Of a DNA stretch of 64,000 bases, positions 26,743-36,576 are shown piece after piece. This DNA comes from Bradyrhizobium glycinis. GTDB lineage: Bacteria > Pseudomonadota > Alphaproteobacteria > Rhizobiales > Xanthobacteraceae. How positions within the stretch are numbered: the first letter of the stretch is position 1; the number at the start of each line of letters is the position of its first letter. Made by a program: the position numbers and the translations under genes. Below the pieces are notes generated by a model. It saw only the letters and a list, made by a program, of their open reading frames with translations, was not told where the DNA came from and ran no database searches. The DNA lies in assembly GCF_016031655.1 (NCBI RefSeq), contig NZ_JACCHQ010000017.1, forward strand, positions 62,001 through 126,000, in the 5' to 3' direction.

Positions 26743-27237
26743 CTACGAGTCGTTTTTATCTTTCAATGCCTTAAGTCGAAAGTACCGGGGAAATTCGCTC
26801 ATCCAGACAAGCCCGATAAGGTCACGAACATTGCGTGCTTCTGGAGCTAGCATAGCATCGTCCTGTTTCTCAAATGCTCTCTGCAAGGCTTCGACTGCTG
26901 AGAGTTGCTTAAATTCGCCGTCAGAACGTTTGCTGGCCGCGCATCCGGCCATCGCGGTCGTAAGATCTTCAGCTAGGTCAAGGTTACAATCTATAAGCGA
27001 AAGGGAGGCGAGGCGGGCGGCCGTAAGTTGTGGACCTGGATCGGGCGCATGGGCGAGAAACCGATAACGCTCCAGCGCACGTATTGTAGGTGCCAAACCG
27101 AGCAGCCGTTCACTGGCCGAGCCGGCCTTGCTTTGTAAGAGTTCGCAAAGCTTCTGGAAGCGCTCGTTGTTGGATACAAGCTTTTCCCGGAGATCGGCGC
27201 GTTCCGCGAGATCAATCCCCACGAACAGAGTGCCCAC
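26743..27237 (-). CDS. Hypothetical protein, probably 5'-truncated
   Basis: A 164-residue alpha-helical frame (QKLCELLQSKAGSASERLLG ... RDLIGLVWMSEFPRYFRLKA) that I do not recognise. Its first possible start, GTG 27237, lies 30 bp from the left end of the IS21 element, and the frame stays open upstream to that border (WRQIFQLCVGTLF). It is therefore probably the C-terminal part of a gene cut by the IS. It may belong to the defence-like cluster, on the opposite strand. Confidence 0.5.
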   Translation of the reverse strand: MGTLFVGIDLAERADLREKLVSNNERFQKLCELLQSKAGSASERLLGLAPTIRALERYRFLAHAPDPGPQLTAARLASLSLIDCNLDLAEDLTTAMAGCAASKRSDGEFKQLSAVEALQRAFEKQDDAMLAPEARNVRDLIGLVWMSEFPRYFRLKALKDKNDS

Positions 27238-27438
27238 GCATAGTTGGAATATCTGGCGCCATAGAGTGCGCGTTTCGCGGGATCGTGAGCGCGGATTTCA
27301 GGGGATCGTGAGCAGAGATTTCAGACGATCGTGAGCAACGATTTCGCGGGATCGTGAGCAAGGTTTCGGAGCCTTGCAGCGTTTCGGCCGACAACTCAAC
27401 CGGCTTAGGGATGACCTCGTGGTTAACGAGGAAGCCCA

Positions 27439-28980
27439 ATGCCTACCCAGAGATTGTCGATGCGCCGGATCAAGGAAGTCCTTCGGTTAAAACATTTTCA
27501 AAGCCTGCCAGAGCGGGCCATTGCGCGGAGCGTGGGCGTCAGCAACGGCGTTGTGCACAGCTACCTGAGCCGCGCCCGCTCTGCTGGGTTGAGCTGGCCG
27601 CTTCCGGAGGGAATGACCGATGAAGACCTGGAGCTTTTGCTTTTCCCGGCCCCACGACCAGCGTCTCAGAGCCCGCAGCGGCCGGTGCCCGACTGGAGCT
27701 ACATCGATAAGGAGCTCCGCCGACGCAACGTAACCCGTCGCCTGCTCTGGGAGGAGTATCGCGCCGTCAATCCCGACAGTTTCGGGTACACCTGGTTCTG
27801 CACCACCTACGAGGCCTGGAAGGGGCGGGTCCGACCTTCGATGCGGCAGATTCATCTGGGTGGCGAGAAGGTGTTCGTGGATTTTGCCGGCGACACCATC
27901 GACATCGTCGATCCCCTGACCGGGGAAGTGCAGCCGATGAAGCTGTTCGTCGCGGCGATGGGCGCTTCGAACTACACCTACGCCGAGGCCTGCCCCAGCG
28001 AGAGCTTGGCCGACTGGATCCGAGCCCACGTCAACTTGTTCACGTTTTTGAGCGGGACGCCGACGTTCGTGGTCTGCGACAACCTCAAAGCCGCCGTCAG
28101 CAACCCCGACCGCTTCGATCCCGGCCTCAACCGCACCTATACCGAGATGGCGAGCCATTACGGCACGGCCATTCTCGCCGCACGGCCGCGGCGCCCAAAG
28201 GACAAGGCGAAGGTCGAGGTCGCGGTGCAAATCGCCCAGCGCTGGATTCTGGCCCGGCTGCGCAATCAGCGCTTCTTTTTCCGGGCCGAGCTCAACGCCG
28301 CCATCAAGACACTCGTCGACGAACTCAATGCTCGTCAGATGCGTGGCTTTGGCTCAAGCCGCCCCGAACTGTTTGCCGAACTCGACAAACCCAAGCTCAC
28401 CCCGCTGCCAGATCAGCCGTATGCCTTCGCACGCTGGAAGCGCTGCCGCGTCGCTCCCGATTATCATGTCGAGGTCGACGGCCATTGGTACTCCGCGCCG
28501 TATCGTCTGATCGGCGAGCTGGTCGATGCCCGTATCGACGATCGGACGGTCGAGATCTTCCACAAGGGCAAGCGGATCGCCAGCCATGCCCGCGCCCCGA
28601 ACCGACGCGGACACACCACCATCGCCGACCACATGCCCAGTGCCCATCGCCGCTACGGCAAATGGACCCCCGCCGCGGTGATCGCCCCCGGCGAGCGGAT
28701 CGGCCCTTCGACAGCAGCGTTTTTCCAGGCCGTGATCGACGCCCGGCCCCATCCAGAACAAGGCTTTCGAACCTGCCTCGGCATTTTGGCGCTCGTCAAA
28801 AGCTACGGCGCCGAACGCGTCGACGCAGCCTGCCGGCGGGGCATCCTCATCAAGGCGCGCTCCGTCGCCTCCATCCGATCGATCCTCCAGAACGGCCTCG
28901 ATCGCACGTTCTTCGACGAATCTTTCGAGCACCAGCCCCTGCGCCACGGCAACATCCGCGGACGCGACTATTTCCACTGA
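27439..28980 (+). CDS. istA: IS21 transposase IstA
   Basis: A 513-residue IstA with an N-terminal HTH (RRIKEVLRLKHFQSLPERAI), the integrase catalytic core (KVFVDFAGDTIDIVDPLTGE, then FVVCDNLKAAV, and later a K-rich KDKAKVEVAVQ segment that supplies the last acidic residue), and the C-terminal beta domain (VEVDGHWYSAPYRLIGEL). The D-D-E spacing looks normal. It appears intact, but the element lacks a working istB in cis. Confidence 0.92.
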   Translation: MPTQRLSMRRIKEVLRLKHFQSLPERAIARSVGVSNGVVHSYLSRARSAGLSWPLPEGMTDEDLELLLFPAPRPASQSPQRPVPDWSYIDKELRRRNVTRRLLWEEYRAVNPDSFGYTWFCTTYEAWKGRVRPSMRQIHLGGEKVFVDFAGDTIDIVDPLTGEVQPMKLFVAAMGASNYTYAEACPSESLADWIRAHVNLFTFLSGTPTFVVCDNLKAAVSNPDRFDPGLNRTYTEMASHYGTAILAARPRRPKDKAKVEVAVQIAQRWILARLRNQRFFFRAELNAAIKTLVDELNARQMRGFGSSRPELFAELDKPKLTPLPDQPYAFARWKRCRVAPDYHVEVDGHWYSAPYRLIGELVDARIDDRTVEIFHKGKRIASHARAPNRRGHTTIADHMPSAHRRYGKWTPAAVIAPGERIGPSTAAFFQAVIDARPHPEQGFRTCLGILALVKSYGAERVDAACRRGILIKARSVASIRSILQNGLDRTFFDESFEHQPLRHGNIRGRDYFH

Positions 28981-28998
28981 AGCAAGGAGAGACCCCGC

Positions 28999-29756
28999 AT
29001 GCTTAACCACCCAACCCACGAGCGGCCTGATCGAGCTTGGCCTGACCGGAATGGCCAAGGCCTTCGAGGAGCAGCGCCGATCGCCCGATCTCGAAGCCCT
29101 GCCGTTCGAAGATCGCATCGCCCTGTTGGTCGACCGCGAAGCCGCCGAACGCGAGACCAGGCGGCTCACCACCCGGCTCAAGATTGCCGCACTGCGCCAG
29201 ACTGCTTGCGTCGAAGACGTCGATCTGCGCACCCCGCGGGGCATCGACCGCGCCGTTTTCGCCAAACTCGTCGCCGGCGACTGGATCGATCGCCACGAGA
29301 ACTTGCTCGTCACCGGGGCAACCGCCCTGGGCAAAAGTTGGTTAGCCTGCGCGCCATAAGGCCTGCCGCGACAACCGATCAGTCCTCTATCATCGCGTTC
29401 CAAGGCTGTTCGAGGCGCTCGCGCTCGCGCGCGGAGACGGACGTTACGCCCGGCTCCTCAAAAGCCTCGGCCGCGCTCAGCTTCTGATTTTGGATGATTG
29501 GGGACTATCGATGCTCACCGCCGCCGAACGCCGCGATCTGCTCGAAATCCTCGAGGACCGCCATGGCCGCGCATCCACCATCGTCACAAGTCAGCTCCCC
29601 GTGGACACCTGGCATGGAGCCATTGGGGACCCCACGGTCGCCGACGCCATTCTCGAGCGCCTCGTCCACAACGCCCACCGCCTCCAGCTCACCGGAGAAA
29701 GCATGCGAAAACGCAGCCCCAGAACCATCGCCCTTGACGGCCAACCAGAACACTGA
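28999..29756 (+). pseudogene. istB: IS21 IstB, frameshifted
   Basis: The frame opens MLNHPTHERP, but the true IstB sequence (LIELGLTGMAKAFEEQRRSP) continues in the next frame because of an extra C near 29020. It runs through TGATALGKSWLAC, then breaks again near 29345, where about five bases are missing. Downstream pieces GDGRYARLLKSLGRAQLLIL and DDWGLSMLTAAERRDLLEIL are in yet another frame, to 29756. Two indels make it non-functional unless a trans copy exists. Confidence 0.85.
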
Positions 29757-29852
29757 CTCTATTCCCCATCGGCCGGAGCGGGCTGCTCACGATCGTCTGA
29801 ATTCAGTGCTCACGATCGCGCGAAATCGATGCTCACGATCCGTGAAATCCGC

Positions 29853-29939
29853 ACCTACGAGCGACGCTCCATGCTGATCACCGCCAATCAGCCCTTTGGA
29901 GAATGGAACAAGGTCTTTCTGGAACCGATGACTTCATGA
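29853..29939 (+). pseudogene. IstB-like C-terminal fragment of another IS21 relative
   Basis: TYERRSMLITANQPFGEWNK and VFLEPMTS to a TGA match the end region of a different IstB subfamily. It abuts the right end of the IS21 element, so the element lies against an older IS remnant. Confidence 0.55.
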
Positions 29940-30684
29940 TGCCTCCTTCCTCGAACGCTTGGCGCGTCGTACTCGATTACGAATCTCACGGATTTGGTCG
30001 TCTGAGAGCTCGACCTGCCAACAATCCCCGCGCGAGATAGTCGAACACCCTTTGCGGGCTTACGCCGAGCTGAGCCGCTGCGCCCTGAATCGAGAAGCTC
30101 CCGTCGGACCAGGGCATCGGATTTTTGTCCACGCCGTTGATCTTGACGGTGGGAATGCCCCAGCGGGTCCGCAACAGCCAGACATTCTCGCCTTTGAAGG
30201 CGCAGCCTCGGGCCGCGACGAAGCCCTCCTGATTGAGTATTGCCGCGATCTCGCCATCCATCTTGTGTTCAGCGTTCAACTCGACGATCCGTTGCCGCAA
30301 CCGATCAATGTCGATGTAGTCGCGGTAGGTCTGAACGCGGCGTTGCACGTGATGCTCGCTGGTTGCGCCGGTCTGCCAGATGATCTTGAGCCACACCTGA
30401 CCTCGGGTCCGCTTCTGATCAAGAACGACTTCGCGGATCACAAATCGCAGAATGCGCTTGCGATCGGCTGCCGACGTGGCGGCCGCGTTCCAACTCCGTG
30501 GCAGGTTCTCGCCGAGCGCTTGTAGCCCTGCACGTTCCGCCGGGCCAATCAGAAGCGACTCCTGCGCGCGCCAAGGAATTTCGAAAGCCATCCGAGAATT
30601 CATCCGCCCGATTGCGAGTACAGATCGCAGAGTAGTGACAGACCCAGTTCGCAACCTGTCGCGAGACAGCCCCTGCTCAACCAC
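29940..30684 (-). pseudogene. Serine recombinase, C-terminal remnant
   Basis: The frame from 30684 reads GENLPRSWNAAATSAADRKR, FVIREVVLDQKRTRGQVWLK, then the terminal HTH-like SIQGAAAQLGVSPQRVFDYL. This is the C-terminal part of large serine recombinases of the Tn3/phage type. The catalytic N-terminal resolvase domain is absent. A frameshift near 30020 displaces the true tail (WQVELSDDQIREIRNRVRRA). Inactive. Confidence 0.8.
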
Positions 30685-30764
30685 GAACGGGAATGTTCAA
30701 GGAGGAGTCATCGATGGCAATTTACCTTATCGAGAGTATCGCAACGAAGGCCTTTGCTCGATGT

Positions 30765-30908
30765 CTAGAACGCTCTTCGCTTAGACTTTTGTGTGGGACG
30801 AACGAAAAGTAAGTTGCGGCTGCGCGGGCGGCGGGAAAGCCATGCGCTCACGGCGTAAATTGTGCCAATGATAGTGAAAGCGATCGAGAGCAAAACGAAG
30901 AATAGCAT
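30765..30908 (-). CDS. Small single-span membrane protein
   Basis: A 47-residue frame from ATG 30908 with AAGAGG eight bases upstream. It begins MLFFVLLSIAFTIIGTIYAV, a clear transmembrane helix, followed by a strongly basic tail (SRRPRSRN, KSKRRAF), so the C-terminus should face the cytoplasm. No family recognised. Its good ribosome binding site and typical topology argue for a real gene. Confidence 0.5.
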   Translation of the reverse strand: MLFFVLLSIAFTIIGTIYAVSAWLSRRPRSRNLLFVRPTQKSKRRAF

Positions 30909-31444
30909 CGCTTGAACCTCTTAATTGTTGAAGGTGGTCTGGCTGCGTGCGTGGACCGACGCGCGCAGCGCCGAATTAAGCCAGAGGCCAATCTTCATAC
31001 AACGTGACGTAACGTCAGGATCAACAAGCCGGGCGGGGGAAATGATGACCTGGCGGTTCGTCTTCACCTGATCGTCCGGGTTCCTTGGACTCAGCGATGG
31101 CGCCAACGCTGTCATGGCCAGCGAGCGGATCAGACGATAAGGCGATAGCGAGCCGGGTCTGGCCTCGTAACAGATCACCGACGCACCGCCCTCACCGAAG
31201 CAGCGAACCTGTTTTCGCGATTGCGAGGTCGGACGTCGATCCCGACATGGCTCCTCCTGCTGTTAGAGGATCGGCTCGGTACTCCGAGGAACCCTGTTCG
31301 CTGTCAAGGCCGGACAAACAGAGCGAAGATTTCTGGTTCATCGTAGCCATCAGGACCAATGCCTTTTCGGCGCAAAGCTCGGATATGCTGTCGTCGCCGC
31401 GCAAGCATCCATAAAGGCCATGAATGACACAGGTTCATTCAGAT
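30909..31444. other. Intergenic region without a recognised gene
   Basis: About 535 bases with only short, unsupported frames between the small membrane protein and the NRPS remnant. Confidence 0.45.
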
Positions 31445-32300
31445 TCAGCAACTGCTGCGCAATTGCGTAAGCCAAGATTGCCCCCTAATGAGTATCCAGG
31501 AAAGCGATACGGTCCATGGCTGGATCTCTCTAACTGCTAGCATTACTTCCGCAGCTATTGCCTCAAGAGTTGGTGGATGTACGTCGTCGAAATGCGGCCA
31601 TGGCAAAGCATAGACCGGACAGTCTAGGTCCATTTCCTTCACGAGAGGGAGGACATAGGAACAATCGCCGAACCCTGTGGGAACAAAGAAGAGTGATCCC
31701 GTTTCCAGAATGGAAATCACTTGCGCGCTGCCGAGCTGTCGCTTCAAATGAACCTTCGATGCAAGCTCCCTCAGAACAGGGGCTTGCGAGAGGTCGGCAG
31801 CGCTAAACGTCAGTCCAGCTTCTAGTGCTCGACTGAGCAGCTGCACCGCCAAGAGCGAGTGGCCGCCCAGTTCGAATAAGTGGTCATGGCGTCCGACCCG
31901 CTCCACACCGAGAAGCTCGGCCCAGATCTGTGCCAGCGCCGGCAGCGCCTTGCGATCGAGCTTGCCATTCACGGTCAGCGGCAGGGCCGCCAGCCGCACA
32001 AACGCCGCCGGCATCATGTAGTCTGGCAGATGCGCGCCCACATGCGCCCGCAACGTGGCGGCCAGCTCAGCTCCAGTTACATCCAGCTCATCCGATCGAG
32101 CTTCAGGCGCACACACCACATAGGCCACCAGCCGCTTCTCGCCGGTGCCATCCTGCTGCGCCACCACCACCGCATCGCGCACCTAGGCATGCTCGATGAG
32201 CCAAGTTGCAATCTCGCCCGGCTCAATCCGGAAGCCGCGGAAAAATAGGGAGAGGGCAGATCGATGTCCGTTTCTCTTCAAGTCGGTGGCCGCGTAGGCG
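31445..32300 (-). pseudogene. Nonribosomal peptide synthetase, C-terminal remnant
   Basis: The minus strand carries the end of an adenylation domain (RGFRIEPGEIATWLIEHA, an in-frame TAG, then VRDAVVVAQQDGTGEKRLVA, and LPLTVNGKLDRKALP), a peptidyl-carrier domain with the phosphopantetheine serine (LFELGGHSLLAVQLLSR), and the start of a thioesterase (SLFFVPTGFGDCSYVLPLV). The linker before the carrier domain is shortened, the thioesterase is cut off before its catalytic serine, and the adenylation core is missing. This is the tail of a lost NRPS module. Confidence 0.85.
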
Positions 32301-32548
32301 GTCTTGAGCCGCACGAAAGCTACGCAATGCCATTTCCAAGAAATGCCTTGGACGGGAAACGGTAGGTGCGCCGACAACGCTTGCGTGATGCGTTTATCGC
32401 TTTTTGCTGGCGGCACTCGACATCGGCCATGGTCGGCAACATCATCGCGAGAGTTGCCGATAGGCTTATGAAACGAATTTGAGACAATGAGAATGACGTC
32501 CCGGTCATCCTTCTGGCTAAACAGGCTCGCGAAGGCGAGCGAATCCTG

Positions 32549-33675
32549 ATGTCGGCGAGCTTTCTAAAGGTCGACGGCATCTGCAAGCGCTATGGCGAGC
32601 TGCACGCGCTAGAGTCGATCTCGCTCGATGTTGCCCGGGGCGAATTCTTGACCCTGCTGGGGCCGTCCGGGTCGGGCAAGTCGACGCTGCTTTCGGTTCT
32701 CGCGGGCTTTATCGAGCCGGACCAGGGCCGGGTCTATCTGGATGGAGACGATGTCACTCATCTGCCGCCGGAGGACCGTCGCTTCGGTATCGTGCCGCAG
32801 GGCTACGGCCTTTTTCCCCATCTGACGGTCTACGAAAACATCGCCTTTCCGCTGCGCGTGCGCCGCACTGACAGATCGCGCCTCGACAGCCGCATCAATG
32901 AAGTCATGGAACTTCTGCAGATCGGCGGCTTGGGCGGACGTCTTCCGAAGCATCTGTCAGGAGGGCAGCAACAGCGCGTCGCTCTGGCGCGCGCTCTCTC
33001 GTTCGAGCCGGACCTTTTATTGCTCGACGAGCCGATGAGCGCACTGGATGCGTCCCTGCGACGTGACCTGCAACCGAGCTTGTCCGGCTTCATCGGCAGG
33101 TTGGGACAACGTTCATCTACGTAACGCATGATCAGCAAGAGGCACTGGCTCTTTCGGACCGCGTCGTCGTTTTGAATCGGGGGCAGACCGAACAGGTCGG
33201 TTCGCCCCGAGCGATCTATGACCATCCGGCCAGCCGTTTCGTGGCGGGCTTCCTTGGCAAGAACAACCTGCTAAGGGCCGTGGTGCTCTGGGGCCCCGAT
33301 GGCCGGCCGCAAATTCAGTGGAATGGCACCAGGCTTGGGGCGGCGCCGCGGCCCGCGCTGCTTGCTGCCGGCCCCTGTGTACTTGCCATTCGGCCCGAAA
33401 GCATCACCATAACCGAGGCCGTAAGTGGGCAGCCGAACGCCGAAGATCGGATTCGCGGGAAGGTTGTGAGTCAAACGTTCCTAGGGGCTTCGGTCGACGT
33501 CCTGGTCGCGGTCGGCAAAGACACCTTGACGGTGACGGTGGCCGGCACAGCATCGCCAGTGACGCCCGGAGAGGACGTCTGGCTCAGCTTCGACGCCGAA
33601 CGGCTGTGGTCCCTGCCGAATGGCGACATAGTCCTGCCTGAGGCATCCGCCCTCTCGCGGGAGCTCGCGGCATGA
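32549..33675 (+). pseudogene. Polyamine-type ABC transporter ATPase, frameshifted
   Basis: It starts MSASFLKVDGICKRYGELHA with Walker A GPSGSGKST, ABC signature LSGGQQQRVALARAL and Walker B LLLLDEPMSALD. The first frame then stops at 33124. A one-base deletion near 33072 shifts the reading; the correct continuation TTFIYVTHDQQEALALSDRV and a TOBE-type domain (PCVLAIRPESITI) run in the next frame to 33675. The family (PotA/FbpC-like) imports spermidine, putrescine or similar solutes. The stop overlaps the next permease start by 4 bp. Confidence 0.85.
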
Positions 33676-34560
33676 GCCCCGCGTTGACCGTGCAGGGCGA
33701 GCCACTGAGCTCCTGCTCTTCGCCGGCGACGGTTCGCGGCTCGTCCTTGCAAGACAGGATGCTTGCTGGCTCCGCTTTTGTACTTCTGGTGTGCTACCTC
33801 GTTCCGCTCGCCGGGGTGGTTGCACTAAGCGTCTTGGCGCCGGCACCGGGCCTTGGAAACTATTGGGCTCTGTTTCAGAACTCGACGGTCCGCGTGGTGG
33901 TCGGCAATACGCTCTGGATCAACTCGTTGACCGTCAGCATCACGCTGCTCCTGGCATATGTGACAGCCTACGGCTTGGTGCAGGCTCGTCCCGCAGCGCG
34001 GAGATGGATGCTTGCCTGTGTGCTGCTGCCATTATGGATATCTGTGTTGGTCCGCAATTACGCATGGATTGCCTTGCTCTCGCCCGGCGGGATCGCGAAC
34101 GGTCTTTTGCTGCGTTGGGGCTGGGTGGATCACCCGCTGTCGCTGGCGCGCAATGCGTTCGGCGTCGTGTTGGGCATGGTGCACTACATGTTGCCTTACG
34201 CGATCATGCCCATCTACGCCCAGATGGTCCGTATCGAAGGCAATGCCGCAAGTGGCGCGGTCGCTGGGCGCCAATCCTCGGCAAGCCTTCGTTCGCGTCT
34301 TCCTGCCGCTATCCCGTCCCGGATTGGCCGCCGCCGCGTTTATGACGTCGATCATGTCGCTCGGCTTCTATTTGACACCGGCCATACTGGGAGGTGGCAA
34401 GACCGTCATGGTGGCGGAATTCATCTCCGTGCAGGTCACGGAAACGCTGCGCTGGGACATCGCCACAACGCTGAGCACGTTGCTGCTGCTGGTGACCGGC
34501 GCGCTGATATGGCGGTTCAGTCATCTGCTTGAATTGGCTACGGCCAAGCCGAGGACATGA
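33672..34560 (+). pseudogene. ABC transporter permease 1 (PotB-like), frameshifted
   Basis: An inner-membrane permease with hydrophobic spans such as GSAFVLLVCYLVPLAGVVAL and a cytoplasmic EAA-like loop. Up to about 34245 it reads in one frame (MVRIEGNAA). The correct EAA continuation, VARSLGANPRQAFVRVFLPL, lies in the next frame and runs to 34560, where it ends four bases into the next gene. One inserted base accounts for this. The gene cannot give a full permease as read. Confidence 0.85.
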
Positions 34561-35657
34561 GTACACGATCACCACTCGCCGCGCGTCCGTCCGGGCCCGT
34601 CAGCTCGATCGCCCTTTTGGTCGTGGCCTTTCTGGTGCTGCCGCTGATCGCCATCGTTCCGATGTCGTTCAGCGACACCCGATATCTGTCGATGCCTCAG
34701 AACGGCCTCTCCACACTGCACTATCATCGCCTGCTCAGTGATCCGGTCTGGCACGATAGCTTGCAGCACAGCATCGGCGTCGCACTGCCGGCCGCATCTC
34801 TTGCCGTCCTGTTTGGGCTCGCATTCTGCCTCGGCGCATGGCAGCGACAGGGCCTTGCTGTCGTCCTCCTGCAGGTTTTGATGCTGGGGCCGCTAATCGT
34901 GCCGGGTATTATTCATGCCGTTACCTACCACCGTGCGTTATCGTGGTTGGGATTATTCGACAGTTTCACGGGCATGATTCTCGTCCACGCGATCAAGGGG
35001 CTGCCCTTTGCCGTGCTCTCGATCTCGGCCGCATTATCTTCGGTGCATCCGGCGACCTTGGAACTGGCGCGCAGCCTGGGCGCCTCGCCGGCACAAGCGA
35101 TCGTGAAAACATTGCTACCCCAGATTCGATGGGGTGTCGGGGCCGGGTTCGTGCTCGCGCTGGTGACCTCGTGGGACGAGATCGTCGTGACGTTGTTCAT
35201 CACCAGCCGCAACGTGAACACGTTGCCAAAGCAGATTTGGCAGAGCCTGTTCCTGAATCTCGACCCTATCGTTGCAGCGCTGGGTACCCTGGTGCTGCTG
35301 GCGACTTTGCTGGTGCTTTTGGCGCTGGCGTTACGGAGTGCGAGCTCCCGTTCCTTTGGCGACTTCCAGGAAGATCTTTGTGTTGAAAGGAAATATCATG
35401 TCCGACTTTTCGCAAGATCCGGACTACGTGCAGTACCTCGAGCGTTCGCTCCGCCGCAATACGCAGGGCAAGACCGTTCATCGCCGCCACTTCCTTCAGC
35501 TTCTGTCAGCGCTGGGGGTCGGTACGAGCTCGCTGAGCTTCGTGCGCTTTGCGGGCGCACAGCAAGCCGAACTCGTGGTTGCCAATTGGGGCGGCGACGC
35601 GCTGCCCGCGCAGCGCGACATTCTCGCGGCGGAGTTCGTGAAGCGCTACCCCGGTAG
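34557..35657 (+). CDS. ABC transporter permease 2 (PotC-like) with run-on C-terminus
   Basis: The first 270 residues form a typical PotC-type permease: about six membrane spans and the EAA loop ELARSLGASPAQAIVKTLLP. Family members end soon after the last span (LATLLVLLALALR). Here the frame runs on another ~95 Arg/Ala-rich residues and overlaps the substrate-binding protein gene by 260 bp. A small indel has probably removed the native stop. The core may still be functional. ATG 34557 overlaps the previous gene end. Confidence 0.8.
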   Translation: MSTRSPLAARPSGPVSSIALLVVAFLVLPLIAIVPMSFSDTRYLSMPQNGLSTLHYHRLLSDPVWHDSLQHSIGVALPAASLAVLFGLAFCLGAWQRQGLAVVLLQVLMLGPLIVPGIIHAVTYHRALSWLGLFDSFTGMILVHAIKGLPFAVLSISAALSSVHPATLELARSLGASPAQAIVKTLLPQIRWGVGAGFVLALVTSWDEIVVTLFITSRNVNTLPKQIWQSLFLNLDPIVAALGTLVLLATLLVLLALALRSASSRSFGDFQEDLCVERKYHVRLFARSGLRAVPRAFAPPQYAGQDRSSPPLPSASVSAGGRYELAELRALCGRTASRTRGCQLGRRRAARAARHSRGGVREALPR

Positions 35658-36576
35658 CCGTGTCGGATTTGACACCACGGGTCCGACGCCCGGAAAAATC
35701 AAGGCAATGGTCGAGTCGGGTAGCGTCGCCTGGGACGTGGCCGATCGCAATCTCCTGTCCGCTCTGGAGCTCGGTCGTCAGGGTCTGCTCGAGAACGTCG
35801 ATGAAACCATTGTCGACGTCAACGCGGTACCGAGCCAGTTTCGTACGCCGTGGGGCATAGGTTCGTATCTCTTCTCGTTCGTCATCACGTACGATAGCAC
35901 ACGCTTCGGCTCGACGCCTCCGCGCACCTGGATGGATTTCTGGGATACGCAGAATTTCAAGGGAAAGCGGGCGCTCCGCAACAACGTCGAAGGTGTGCTT
36001 GAATCGGCTTTGCTGGCTGACGGAGTTGAACGCGACAAGCTCTACCCGCTGGACGTCGATCGCGGGCTGGAGAAGGTGCGCGCGATCAAGAAGGATACGA
36101 TCTTCTACAGCAACGCGTCGGAGGCCAAACAGTTGCTGCGGTCCGGAGAAGTGTCGGTCGGCAGTCTCTGGAACACGCGTTCGCAGGGAGTCAAGGAAGA
36201 CACGCAGGGACGCATCGACTACCATTTCAATGAAGGCATCCTGCTGATCGCAGCCTGGAACGTCTTGAAAGGGGCCAAGAACAGCAAGGACGCCTGGCGC
36301 CGGGTCGCGTTCTCGCAGGATCCTGCGTTGCAGGTCGCGCTGCTCACCAAGCTAGGCTGGGGCCCGATCAGCCGCCATGTGGCCAGCAAGGGGAGGCGAC
36401 TCGATCGTGACACACAAAGCCTTTCGGGAGTGGTGACGATCAAGGGCAACGTGCCGCACAGGATTTGGCTCTCATCGAGAACGGATGGCGGATCTTGTTC
36501 ACCCGCACCAACGGATCTTGTCCAGGAATTCCACGTGGCGTGCGCGGGCTCAACAAGGCCGCCATCACCACCCTGA
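35398..36576 (+). CDS. Polyamine-type ABC substrate-binding protein
   Basis: A 392-residue periplasmic binding protein starting at ATG 35398 (AAAGGA upstream). It has a twin-arginine-like signal HRRHFLQLLSALGVG, then mature sequence ELVVANWGGDALPAQRDILA and the cluster-D fold (SRVGFDTTGPTPGKIKAMVE, FVITYDSTRFG). It delivers the solute to the permeases encoded upstream. The C-terminus beyond residue about 330 (after LLTKLGWGP) diverges from the expected ending; a frameshift there is likely, since another frame reads LALIENGWRILFTRTN. Ligand not deducible; spermidine/putrescine is the family default. Confidence 0.8.
   Translation: MSDFSQDPDYVQYLERSLRRNTQGKTVHRRHFLQLLSALGVGTSSLSFVRFAGAQQAELVVANWGGDALPAQRDILAAEFVKRYPGSRVGFDTTGPTPGKIKAMVESGSVAWDVADRNLLSALELGRQGLLENVDETIVDVNAVPSQFRTPWGIGSYLFSFVITYDSTRFGSTPPRTWMDFWDTQNFKGKRALRNNVEGVLESALLADGVERDKLYPLDVDRGLEKVRAIKKDTIFYSNASEAKQLLRSGEVSVGSLWNTRSQGVKEDTQGRIDYHFNEGILLIAAWNVLKGAKNSKDAWRRVAFSQDPALQVALLTKLGWGPISRHVASKGRRLDRDTQSLSGVVTIKGNVPHRIWLSSRTDGGSCSPAPTDLVQEFHVACAGSTRPPSPP

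Larger units (their letters stand above)
27267..29853 (+). mobile_element. IS21-family element
   Basis: It is bounded by IS21-style multiple terminal repeats built on GGATCGTGAGC and GATTTC units: three to four on the left (27272-27360) and three inverted on the right (29787-29850). It carries istA (intact) and istB (broken). Outer limits are approximate. I see no convincing target duplication. Confidence 0.85.

Noticed and set aside
27487..28230. Long minus-strand open frame of about 250 codons
   Set aside because: Antisense shadow of istA, with no start signal or motif.
28354..29403. Long minus-strand open frame of about 350 codons
   Set aside because: It is antisense to istA/istB and reflects their high GC codon usage; no family motif.
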